Made by a program: the position numbers and the translations under genes. The notes under the pieces were generated by a model. It ran no database searches. It was given only the letters and a program-made list of their open reading frames with translations, and was not told the origin of the DNA. Of a stretch of 5,931 bases of DNA, positions 1 to 5,931 are shown piece by piece. Numbering within the stretch: position 1 is the first letter of the stretch; every line of letters begins with the position of its first letter. The DNA is from an uncultured Bacteroidota bacterium (GTDB taxonomy: Bacteria > Bacteroidota > Bacteroidia > Chitinophagales > Chitinophagaceae): contig CAIWHI010000305.1 of NCBI GenBank assembly GCA_903912435.1, positions 1 to 5,931 of the forward strand. Direction: 5' to 3'.

Positions 1-221
1 GAATAAAGGGTATTGAAGCCAAACCTGATGAACATTATTTGCTGGCACGTAAACCAGAAGACTTCGCCAGAACAGTGAAGTGGTGCCTGGATAATAAGGA
101 AGCTGCTGAAAAAATTGCGACTAATGCTTATAATCTTGTTAAGAACCATTATGAGTATGGAAAAGTAATCAGAGAAGTAATTGAAGAGGTAGAATCGATA
201 TTAAGCTCGCACAAAAAGTAA
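1..221 (+). CDS. Glycosyltransferase, GT4-like, C-terminal fragment (5' end outside window)
   Basis: This is the last 72 codons of a gene entering from the left edge; the first complete codon is at position 3 and the TAA stop is 219-221. The peptide opens with I-K-G-I-E-A-K-P, then EHYLLA and a KPEDFARTV segment. It continues as an amphipathic helix (NKEAAEKIATNAYNLV) and ends in a charged helix. This order (a G-I-E-A type segment, then E-H-x-L-L-A, then P-E-x-F, then a helix with A-x-x-L/V) is what the end of the second Rossmann domain of GT4/group 1 glycosyltransferases looks like. There the Glu-containing segment helps bind the sugar nucleotide. The family call is inferred from a short tail, so donor and acceptor are unknown. 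Its stop is one base from the stop of the convergent acetyltransferase operon, which suggests a polysaccharide locus. The TTG at 39 is an internal Leu codon, not a start. Confidence 0.7.
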   Translation, partial: IKGIEAKPDEHYLLARKPEDFARTVKWCLDNKEAAEKIATNAYNLVKNHYEYGKVIREVIEEVESILSSHKK

Positions 222-222
222 A

Positions 223-1374
223 TTAGTTTTTTTTCGGATAGAAATTGTCATATGCTTTTTCTATAAAACCATTACCATAAACAGATAAGTTGAAAGGGGT
301 ATATAGCAATATAATACAATCGGCCTCTAAAACTTGCGACATCCAGTCTATATCCTTTATCAAAGGGGCTGCAGGATCTCCATATGTATATGTTGGATTG
401 CACACGTTTCTGAAATTAAACCAAATACACCATTTGTCATTAATATTATCAAGTATCCCAAGGGAATACCATTGGCATAAGAAGCTATCTCCTATATAAA
501 TAACCTTATTTTTATGTACTCCCGAAGTTTTAGGAAATACAATTTGCGGGTAGGCAAAGTTTTCTTCACATACCGGAACTATTAGATTTAATGCCTTTGC
601 TAAATCATTGTCAGTAAATCGTGGGTTGAGATCATGATCCACTTTCGACCAGTATATATGTTGCAATGGTTCTTTTCTTATATTTTCAAGATACTTTATC
701 AAACTATCAGCACCCAGGGCTGCACCGTACATTGACCAATGTATTCCCTGGCGAGGGTAAAGAATTTCGGGTGTGGTCTTTTTGAGTTTAATAAACCACG
801 AATTGAAATCAATATTATTGATGCCCAATGAGTCTGCGATTTTGGTATAGGTAGTAATATTTGTTTTTCCTCTGGTTAAATTTATACGGTTTTCGGGAAG
901 GTTTTCAGGGTAAAAAAAACCTTTGTTGGGCGCATGTACCATAACTAGCGTCTTTCCCAGCTTTTGTAGGGTATCCTGTATTTTCTTAAATTTATTTGCC
1001 TGTTTTAATATGCTATCATAACCTATATAATCATTACCCTGATAGGCATCAATATAGGCACCATCCCACAAGGTGGCATTGCGGCCCAAAATGCCATAAA
1101 AAAAATGCAGTTTACTAAATAATCTATAATCTATTTGATTATTGATTCTAATCAAATCGGGTCTGAAGCCCACCTGATCATTTAATGATTTTGATTTAAC
1201 CTCCTGAAATTTACCATCCCACCAATCCCCAAAGGAAAATCTGGGCTCATCGGTGAGATAATAAGCACCTGATAGTTTCAAAGTTTGTATGAAATTAGTA
1301 CAGTGTTCGGCAATTGGTGCCAGAAGTACAATCATCAATAATACAAGCAAGCCTTTTTTGATTTTACCTTTCAT
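223..1374 (-). CDS. AlgX/AlgJ-like SGNH-fold O-acetyltransferase partner protein
   Basis: The 383-residue product is probably the extracytoplasmic partner of the MBOAT protein encoded just upstream, taking the acyl group and passing it to an exported glycan. The N-terminus has lysines at 2, 4, 6 and 7 and a hydrophobic stretch of about residues 8-20, so it is a signal anchor or signal peptide. NDQVGFRPDLIRINN (65-79) is the family's N-terminal Arg/Asn segment. GIHWSMYGA (210-218) corresponds to the catalytic DxHW motif, with His212 as the probable catalytic base. IGDSF (294-298) carries the probable nucleophile Ser297. The usual Asp two residues before the His is Gly210 here, which is odd for an AlgX-type triad. 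The protein is shorter than AlgX and has no evident room for its C-terminal carbohydrate-binding module. The ATG at 1374 lies 3 bases after the MBOAT stop, so the two genes are an operon and may be translationally coupled. No terminator is visible beyond its stop. Confidence 0.85.
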   Translation of the reverse strand: MKGKIKKGLLVLLMIVLLAPIAEHCTNFIQTLKLSGAYYLTDEPRFSFGDWWDGKFQEVKSKSLNDQVGFRPDLIRINNQIDYRLFSKLHFFYGILGRNATLWDGAYIDAYQGNDYIGYDSILKQANKFKKIQDTLQKLGKTLVMVHAPNKGFFYPENLPENRINLTRGKTNITTYTKIADSLGINNIDFNSWFIKLKKTTPEILYPRQGIHWSMYGAALGADSLIKYLENIRKEPLQHIYWSKVDHDLNPRFTDNDLAKALNLIVPVCEENFAYPQIVFPKTSGVHKNKVIYIGDSFLCQWYSLGILDNINDKWCIWFNFRNVCNPTYTYGDPAAPLIKDIDWMSQVLEADCIILLYTPFNLSVYGNGFIEKAYDNFYPKKN

Positions 1375-1377
1375 GAG

Positions 1378-2802
1378 TTAGAATCTGAAGTAAATGAAAG
1401 GATTGAAAGTGGAAATTGTAATTCGTCCGGCACAGATAATACAGATAATAAGGACGATAAAAGTCATGGTTATATGGAAGCTAATTGAATTATCTGTGAA
1501 ATATATTTTATCCTGAATTTCGCGACCCAGTTTGGGTAGGGTGAAAAAGGCGAAAAATAGAGCTAAGGCAAGGAATGTATAATATTCTGAATCGGCAGTC
1601 CATTTTGCGTCACCTATATTCCTGGTGAACATCCGATGCAAGTAGGGTAGTGCTGTATTTAATTGTTCTGTTTTAAAGAATACCCATCCTATCAACACCA
1701 CCAGAAAGGTATATATAAATGAAGCCTTACCCAATTTTGCCAGCCATTTGCCCAGGAATAACCTTTCCAATACCAAAAAGAACCCGTGGTAAGCACCCCA
1801 GATAATAAAGCCCCAGGCGGCCCCATGCCATAAACCTGAAGCAAGGAATACCAGCCATAGATTGAAGTATAGCCTGAATTTATTATTTACTCTATTGCCT
1901 CCCATGGGTATATATAGGTATTCGCGCATCCAGGCACCAAGTGTCATGTGCCAGCGTCGCCAAAAGTCGGTAATAGAAACTGCTGTATATGGATTATTGA
2001 AATTTTCAGGAAAACGGAATCCCATTATTAATCCAAGGCCTATTGCCATATCAGAATAGCCTGAGAAATCGAAATATATCTGGAAGGTATAACTGAGTGC
2101 GCCAAACCATGCATTACTTGTAGTAAGCTCTGTATTAGGTATTGCAAAAATATGATCGGCAGCAACACCCATCACATTGGCTATTAATACTTTTTTACCC
2201 AGGCCTAAAAAGAAGCGATATATTCCTCGCAACCTGTTGTCTATGGTTTCGTGATCGGTATGGTCGTAAATCTGTCCTGCAAAATCGTGGTAACGGATGA
2301 TTGGTCCTGCAATCAGTTTTGGGAACAAAATAATATAGAGCTGGTAGTCCCAGAAATTACGAAGAGGCTTGTGTACTTTCCTATAAACATCAACTACATA
2401 AGTAAGGGTTTCGAATGTATAGAAGGAGATACCTATTGGTAGGGCTAATTTAGTCCAAAGCATAGGTTTTATACCTATTTGGCCAAGTGCTAAATTGATG
2501 TTCTCAATGAAGAAATTACTGTATTTGAAATAAAAGAGTAAACCGAGGTTGATGGATAATGAAATGCCGAGCAGCAATTTGCGCCTCTTGTTTATTTCCG
2601 TTTCCGACATCCATCTTACTATGTAAAAGTCGAGTGCAGTGGTACCCAGTATTACAAAAATAAAACGAGGGGCACCCCATGCATAAAAAAAGATGCTGCC
2701 AGCTAATATGAGTGCATTTTTAAACATCTTATCTGCTATGAAATAGAAGATAAAAAAAATAGGGATAAAATAGAAAATGAAAATAATGCTACTGAATACC
2801 AT
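1378..2802 (-). CDS. MBOAT family membrane O-acyltransferase (AlgI/PatA-like)
   Basis: A 474-residue polytopic inner-membrane enzyme of the AlgI type, normal in length for the family. Such proteins take an acyl group, usually acetyl, from a cytoplasmic donor and deliver it across the membrane for O-acetylation of exported polymers such as alginate, cellulose or peptidoglycan. Diagnostic segments in order: SFYTFETLTYVVDVYR (126-141), FPKLIAGPI (160-168), QIYFDFSGYSDMAIGLG (241-257), PENFNNPY (265-272), then DFWRRWHMTLGAWMREY (279-295) with conserved His285. SGLWHGAAWGFIIWG (322-336) carries His326, the presumed catalytic MBOAT histidine. IGWVFFK (371-377) and the C-terminal PFIYFRF are also typical of this branch. 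It is the first gene of a leftward operon with the SGNH partner. Promoter evidence is weak: TATATTTA on the minus strand (2836-2829) matches TAnnTTTG except the last base, with no convincing -33 element. The acceptor polymer is not identifiable from sequence. Confidence 0.95.
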   Translation of the reverse strand: MVFSSIIFIFYFIPIFFIFYFIADKMFKNALILAGSIFFYAWGAPRFIFVILGTTALDFYIVRWMSETEINKRRKLLLGISLSINLGLLFYFKYSNFFIENINLALGQIGIKPMLWTKLALPIGISFYTFETLTYVVDVYRKVHKPLRNFWDYQLYIILFPKLIAGPIIRYHDFAGQIYDHTDHETIDNRLRGIYRFFLGLGKKVLIANVMGVAADHIFAIPNTELTTSNAWFGALSYTFQIYFDFSGYSDMAIGLGLIMGFRFPENFNNPYTAVSITDFWRRWHMTLGAWMREYLYIPMGGNRVNNKFRLYFNLWLVFLASGLWHGAAWGFIIWGAYHGFFLVLERLFLGKWLAKLGKASFIYTFLVVLIGWVFFKTEQLNTALPYLHRMFTRNIGDAKWTADSEYYTFLALALFFAFFTLPKLGREIQDKIYFTDNSISFHITMTFIVLIICIICAGRITISTFNPFIYFRF

Positions 2803-2952
2803 TACTGCAATTCGGGTTGTTTAATGCATAAATATATTCGTTTGCCGCCAATAATTTGGAGTGAATGGGTTGGGAAGTTATAAAGTGCACAATAGGGTCA
2901 TGAAACATAGACTGTATATGAAACCTGAAAATTAAGAAAAAAGAGCTTTTGG

Positions 2953-2968
2953 TATGATTTTAATCATA
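2953..2968. promoter_or_regulatory. Perfect inverted repeat, possible FNR/CRP-family operator
   Basis: TATGATT-TT-AATCATA is a perfect palindrome with 7-bp arms. Its core, TGAT-N4-ATCA, has the geometry of FNR/CRP-family sites (TTGAT-N4-ATCAA), with a symmetric T-to-A change at the outer positions. It sits between divergent genes, about 90 bp upstream of the transporter's -7 element and about 150 bp upstream of the MBOAT start, so it could serve either. The site is AT-rich and may be a chance palindrome; no regulator is encoded in the window. Confidence 0.35.
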
Positions 2969-3032
2969 AAAGAATTTTATTTTACTGTAAATCAATAGGT
3001 TAGTAGGCTTATGAAGTAATGTGGTTGACTGG

Positions 3033-3065
3033 TTGCCTTAGTGGTTTTCAAAAATCTTATCTTTG
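3033..3065 (+). promoter_or_regulatory. Bacteroidota-type promoter of the SulP transporter gene
   Basis: TATCTTTG at 3058-3065 is a perfect match to the Bacteroidota -7 consensus TAnnTTTG recognised by the primary sigma factor of this phylum. A TTG at 3033-3035 can act as the -33 element with a 22-base spacer, slightly long; a second TTG lies at 3025-3027. Transcription would start near 3070, leaving a leader of about 30 bases before the ATG at 3100. No Shine-Dalgarno sequence is visible, which is common in this phylum. Confidence 0.55.
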
Positions 3066-3099
3066 CCCCGGTTTATAAGTATTATATAGCTCTTTAGTC

Positions 3100-4644
3100 A
3101 TGAGAAGAACAGTGAAGTATTACCGCCTGATGTGGTTCAAACACGACCTTTCATCAGGATTAGCAGTTTTTTTTGTTGCCCTTCCTCTTTGCCTGGGTAT
3201 TGCGCTGGCATCAGGCGCACCGCTTTACACTGGTATCATTTCAGGCATAGTAGGCGGCCTTGTAGTAGGATTAGCTAGTGGTAGCCAACTGGCAGTATCA
3301 GGCCCGGCAGCGGGTCTTACCACCATTGTAGCAGCATCTATTGTCTCCCTGGGCGATTACCGAATTTTTTTGTTGTCTGTAATTATTGCAGGCCTATTTC
3401 AGGTGGTGTTAGGATTATTGAAATTGGGTACAATCGCCAATTACTTCCCATCCTCGGTTATTAAGGGCATGCTAGTGGCAATAGGTATTATTCTTGTTTC
3501 CAAACAAATACCCCTTGCCTTTGGCTACGACCAGCCCGATTTCTGGACCAGCGGTTTTCTGCATTTGTTTTCAAGTACCAATCTATTAGGTAATATAACC
3601 AACATCAATCAGCATATTACCAGAAAGGCCATTATTATTTCTCTTGCATCATTATTTATACTCATTCTCTTCCAAAGGCCATTTGCAAAAAAATGGAATG
3701 TGGTACCTGCTCCGTTAGTGGTAGTTCTTGCAGGTATCATTATTAACTATGGTTTCTCAGTGGCACATGTGGCATTGAAACCCACACAGTTGGTTAATAT
3801 CCCAGCTAATATATTTGGTAATATCGCTTTCCCCGATTTCAGCAAACTGTTTACCAATGTGGAAATATGGAAAGCCGGACTTACCATTGGCTTGTTGGCT
3901 ACTTTAGAAACACTGCTATGCATTGAAGCAGTAGACAAGCTTGACAGACAAAACCGGATAACCCCTGTGAATCGTGAATTGCTGGCACAGGGCCTGGGCA
4001 ATATTATGTGTGGCCTGTTGGGAGCCATACCTATAACCGCAGTGGTAGTAAGGGGAGCCGCCAACGTAGATGCCGGTGCAAGAACTAAATTATCTGCATT
4101 TACTCATGGTTTGTTTTTGTTATTGGCAGTACTGGCAATACCTATGTTGCTCAACAAGATACCTTATGCTTCCTTATCGGCAATACTATTGGTGACAGGA
4201 TTTAATTTGTGCAAGCCTAAATTATTCAAGAATATGTGGAGCCTTGGCTGGCGGCAGTTTTTCCCATTTATGATTACCATATTGGTGATACTAGCCACCG
4301 ACTTGCTGATAGGAGTATGTATTGGCCTACTCATTTCTATTTATTACATCATCAGTAATAATTTCAAGGCTGAGTATAAGATCAACAAGGTAAGGGAGAA
4401 TGGAATAGATACCCTGTATATAAAGTTGAATAGCAATGTTACCTTCCTCAATAAGGTGAAGCTAAAAAAAGTATTAGACGATATTGAGGAATATAGCGTA
4501 CTCACCATAGATGGCAGTGAAAGTAATTTTATAGATTACGACATCCTTGAAATAGTAAGCGAATACAAAAGCAAAGCCCATGACCGACATATAGAATTAC
4601 ACCTGAAGGGAATAGAGGGGGTTAAGGTGATGTCGGTGCATTAA
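3100..4644 (+). CDS. SulP/SLC26 family inorganic anion transporter with STAS domain
   Basis: A 514-residue inner-membrane transporter. Residues about 15-420 are strongly hydrophobic and fit the 14-segment fold of SulP/SLC26. Residues about 425-514 form a compact cytoplasmic STAS domain, with TIDGSESNFID (469-479) as its D-x-S...ID core. Family landmarks are DLSSGLAVFFVALPLCLGIA (16-35, TM1), SGPAAG (67-72, start of TM3 at the substrate site) and LETLLCIEAVDKLD (269-282, TM8), with Glu270 at the conserved acidic position. GLLGAIPITAVVVRGAANVDAGARTK (305-330, written here only as the TM10 region) holds the other binding-site helix. Relatives carry bicarbonate, sulfate or other anions; in Bacteroidota this type often neighbours carbonic anhydrase, but none is present here, so the substrate stays open. 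The ATG at 3100 is chosen because it is the first after an in-frame TAA (3076-3078) and lies downstream of a good promoter; Met11 (3130) is a possible alternative. It appears monocistronic. Confidence 0.92.
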   Translation: MRRTVKYYRLMWFKHDLSSGLAVFFVALPLCLGIALASGAPLYTGIISGIVGGLVVGLASGSQLAVSGPAAGLTTIVAASIVSLGDYRIFLLSVIIAGLFQVVLGLLKLGTIANYFPSSVIKGMLVAIGIILVSKQIPLAFGYDQPDFWTSGFLHLFSSTNLLGNITNINQHITRKAIIISLASLFILILFQRPFAKKWNVVPAPLVVVLAGIIINYGFSVAHVALKPTQLVNIPANIFGNIAFPDFSKLFTNVEIWKAGLTIGLLATLETLLCIEAVDKLDRQNRITPVNRELLAQGLGNIMCGLLGAIPITAVVVRGAANVDAGARTKLSAFTHGLFLLLAVLAIPMLLNKIPYASLSAILLVTGFNLCKPKLFKNMWSLGWRQFFPFMITILVILATDLLIGVCIGLLISIYYIISNNFKAEYKINKVRENGIDTLYIKLNSNVTFLNKVKLKKVLDDIEEYSVLTIDGSESNFIDYDILEIVSEYKSKAHDRHIELHLKGIEGVKVMSVH

Positions 4645-4968
4645 TGTGGGGGGATTACAAATTCCCTGTCATAGGGGACGGGATTGATGGTCCCGTACTG
4701 CCTGGTAACCTAGGATAAATTTACATCTCCCTCGCTCCCTTCCCAAAGCTCAAAGCCCACGCACAAAGGGGGAATGGCGGCTTCAAGTTTATTTGGCAAT
4801 TAATCATTAATTAGGCTATTAAATATGGTTTTGGTGATGGGGTTGAAAACCACGTTCAGCCTAAAGCCTCCCTAAAAACTATTGCCCCATTATACCTACC
4901 ATGGCGATGCCATTGGCTAAGATATTTTGCCCTTTATTAGTTTTAGGATTTTCAATTGCATTACTAAT
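4645..4968. other. Non-coding spacer with several inverted repeats; no supported gene
   Basis: I find no credible coding sequence: all frames are broken and the longest open stretches look unlike the flanking genes. Four inverted repeats are visible. ACGGGA/TCCCGT with a 7-base loop is at 4678-4696. AATTAAT-C-ATTAATT, an odd palindrome, is at 4798-4812. TGGTTTT/AAAACCA with a 13-base loop is at 4826-4852. CCATGGC-GAT-GCCAT(T)GG, with one bulged T, is at 4899-4916. A pyrimidine-rich tract lies at about 4729-4747. None of the hairpins is followed by a T-run, so no standard terminator for the SulP transcript is evident. The block could be a degenerate dispersed intergenic repeat, a structured RNA or decayed sequence; these cannot be separated from one copy. 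Confidence 0.5.
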
Positions 4969-5089
4969 AAAACAAAGCCCGGCAAAATGTCGAAGCACTA
5001 CGTTTTAACCTTTAACTTTTGCCTTAAAAAAACAAAGCCCCGGCAAATTGCCGAGGCTCTACGTTTTAACTTTTGACTTTTAACTTTTG
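4969..5089. repeat. Two adjacent copies of a terminator-containing direct repeat (60-bp period)
   Basis: Copy A (4969-5021) and copy B (5029-5089) start 60 bases apart. Both begin AAAACAAAGCC (4969-4979 and 5029-5039), carry a hairpin region, then share CTACGTTTTAAC (4998-5009 and 5059-5070) and end in heptamer-like T-rich repeats. Over the hairpin they differ by four substitutions and one missing C. In copy B the hairpin is intact; in copy A only a CGGCA/TGTCG stem survives, and its G-U pair forms only in a rightward transcript. The arrangement looks like a tandem duplication of the groL terminator, with one copy decaying or adapted to the opposite strand. Confidence 0.75.
5026..5058 (-). 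terminator. Intrinsic terminator of groL
   Basis: Read on the minus strand, AGCC-U-CGGCAA pairs with UUGCCG-G-GGCU to give an 11-bp stem with a nominal one-base loop (in practice about 9 bp with a 5-base loop). It is followed by TTTGTTTTTTT. The fifth pair is U-G in the minus-strand RNA but a C-A mismatch in the plus-strand RNA, and the long T-run also lies on the minus side, so the orientation is for groL. The stem begins 36 bases after the groL stop. Confidence 0.85.
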
Positions 5090-5091
5090 AA
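5064..5091. repeat. Heptamer tandem repeat, four TTTTRAM units
   Basis: Four consecutive 7-base units, TTTTAAC, TTTTGAC, TTTTAAC and TTTTGAA, fill the gap between the groL terminator and the groL stop codon. A shorter related run (TTTTAAC, CTTTAAC, TTTTGCC) is at 5003-5023 in the distal repeat copy. On the groL transcript they read as GTTAAAA/GTCAAAA units just before the terminator hairpin. They may be a simple-sequence repeat grown by slippage; no function is shown. Confidence 0.7.
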
Positions 5092-5094
5092 TTA

Positions 5095-5931
5095 TTAATA
5101 GTCCATTCCGCCCATACCGCCTGGCATACCGCCGCCGGCTGGAGCTGAAGATTTTGGTTCTGGCTTATCGGCAATTACACACTCAGTTGTAAGGAGCATG
5201 CTTGCGATAGAAGCTGCATTTTCAAGAGCTACACGGCCCACCTTAGTAGGGTCGATAACGCCTGCTGCAAAAAGGTTTTCATAAACCTCAGTGCGTGCAT
5301 TGAAGCCATAGTCACCCTGGCCTTCACGAACTTTCTGAACAATGATAGAACCTTCCAAACCTGCGTTAGCAACAATTTGGCGAAGTGGTTCTTCCAAAGA
5401 ACGACGAACGATCTGGATACCGGTTTTTTCGTCCTGATTATCGGATACTACTGCTGCCAATGACTCGATAGCACGGATATAAGCAACACCACCACCTGGT
5501 ACAATACCTTCTTCTACTGCTGCACGTGTAGCATGAAGTGCATCGTCAACGCGGTCTTTCTTCTCCTTCATTTCCATTTCAGATGCGGCACCGATGTATA
5601 AAACGGCAACACCACCACTCAACTTAGCCAAACGCTCCTGAAGTTTTTCACGGTCGTAATCGCTGGTTGTAGTTTCGATCTGAGATTTGATTTGGTTTAC
5701 ACGGGCAGTGATAAAATCTTTCTGACCCTTGCCACCTACTATTGTAGTATTGTCTTTGTCGATTGTAATGCTTTCAGCCTGGCCTAAAGAGTTAATAGTT
5801 GCATTTTCCAACTTGTAACCCTGGTCTTCGCTGATAACGATACCACCTGTAAGAACTGCGATATCCTGTAGCATTTCTTTACGACGGTCGCCGAAGCCCG
5901 GAGCCTTAACAGCAGCAATCTTCAATGAACC
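5095..5931 (-). CDS. groL: Chaperonin GroEL (Cpn60, 60 kDa), C-terminal half
   Basis: This is the C-terminal 278 residues of a type I chaperonin; the N-terminal half lies beyond the right edge. With GroES, the cytoplasmic tetradecamer folds proteins in an ATP-driven cycle. The fragment begins at about E. coli residue 270 with G-S-L-K-I-A-A-V-K-A-P-G-F-G-D-R-R-K of the apical domain. Counting Leu at 5925 as 1, SDYDREKLQERLAKLSGG (88-105) leads into the intermediate domain. VDDALHATRAAVEEG (126-140) contains Asp128, matching the ATP-hydrolysing Asp398 of E. coli. The Cpn60 signature A-A-V-E-E-G-I-V-P-G-G-G covers 135-146. AGVIDPTKVGRVALENAAS (221-239) is the equatorial nucleotide-site segment, and the protein ends in a Gly/Met-rich tail closing in GGMDY. 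All key residues present are intact, so this is a functional housekeeping copy. The TTG at 5925 is an internal Leu codon, not the start. groES is not in the window. Its terminator is at 5026-5058. Confidence 0.98.
   Translation of the reverse strand, partial: GSLKIAAVKAPGFGDRRKEMLQDIAVLTGGIVISEDQGYKLENATINSLGQAESITIDKDNTTIVGGKGQKDFITARVNQIKSQIETTTSDYDREKLQERLAKLSGGVAVLYIGAASEMEMKEKKDRVDDALHATRAAVEEGIVPGGGVAYIRAIESLAAVVSDNQDEKTGIQIVRRSLEEPLRQIVANAGLEGSIIVQKVREGQGDYGFNARTEVYENLFAAGVIDPTKVGRVALENAASIASMLLTTECVIADKPEPKSSAPAGGGMPGGMGGMDY

Noticed and set aside
290..499. Open frame of 69 codons on the plus strand.
   Set aside because: It lies wholly antisense to the AlgX-like gene, whose motifs show that the minus strand is coding.
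1862..2442. Two short plus-strand open frames (1862-2059 and 2251-2442).
   Set aside because: Both are antisense shadows of conserved MBOAT coding sequence.
3747..4064. Open frame of 105 codons on the minus strand.
   Set aside because: It is antisense to the TM8-TM10 core of the SulP transporter, which is clearly the coding strand.
4678..4696. ACGGGA/TCCCGT hairpin shortly after the SulP stop, considered as its terminator.
   Set aside because: No T-run follows the stem, so it does not meet the usual form of an intrinsic terminator.
4645..4900. Possible decayed protein gene on the minus strand, in a frame with peptide-like stretches.
   Set aside because: It is interrupted by at least two stop codons and I recognise no family in it; a pseudogene call would be unsupported without a database match.
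4901..5008. A 35-codon open frame with a hydrophobic centre (starts MAMPLAKIF) on the plus strand.
   Set aside because: Its start lies in a hairpin, its end runs through the distal terminator copy, there is no ribosome binding site or promoter, and the composition is what low-complexity non-coding sequence gives by chance.
4969..5089. Repeat pair considered as the start of a CRISPR array.
   Set aside because: There are only two copies, with differences in the hairpin and no unique spacers; the terminator explanation fits better.

Overview
The window is a piece of a Bacteroidota chromosome. Four things point there: moderately AT-rich coding sequence, starts without clear Shine-Dalgarno sequences, a perfect Bacteroidota-type -7 element (TATCTTTG, fitting TAnnTTTG) before the transporter gene, and a GroEL with a Gly/Met-rich tail of the form seen in that phylum. 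It has five protein genes, two cut by the window edges, and one 450-base non-coding stretch.

Left part (1-2802). The last 72 codons of a probable family-4 glycosyltransferase run rightward and stop one base before the stop of a leftward two-gene operon. That operon encodes an AlgI-like MBOAT membrane O-acyltransferase followed, after 3 bases, by an AlgX/AlgJ-like SGNH-fold partner. Together they form the usual two-part machine that carries acyl (typically acetyl) groups across the inner membrane and places them on an exported polymer. The neighbouring glycosyltransferase suggests a surface or exopolysaccharide as substrate, but this is inference.

Middle (2803-4644). A divergent intergenic region holds a 16-bp inverted repeat (TGAT-N4-ATCA core, FNR/CRP-like geometry) and a good promoter for a SulP/SLC26 anion transporter with a C-terminal STAS domain. 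Its substrate (bicarbonate, sulfate or another anion) cannot be fixed from sequence, and no carbonic anhydrase gene lies in the window.

Right part (4645-5931). The non-coding stretch contains several inverted repeats and then a roughly 60-bp sequence present twice in a row. The groL-proximal copy is a clear intrinsic terminator for the leftward groL gene; the distal copy has a decayed hairpin. Between groL and its terminator is a run of 7-bp TTTTRAM units. The window ends inside groL, of which the C-terminal half is present.

I see no CRISPR array, mobile-element gene, tRNA or rRNA, and no clearly undescribed system. The points most worth a second look are the loss of the usual Asp in the acetyltransferase DxHW motif, the duplicated terminator with heptamer repeats, the structured non-coding block, and the palindrome between the divergent genes.
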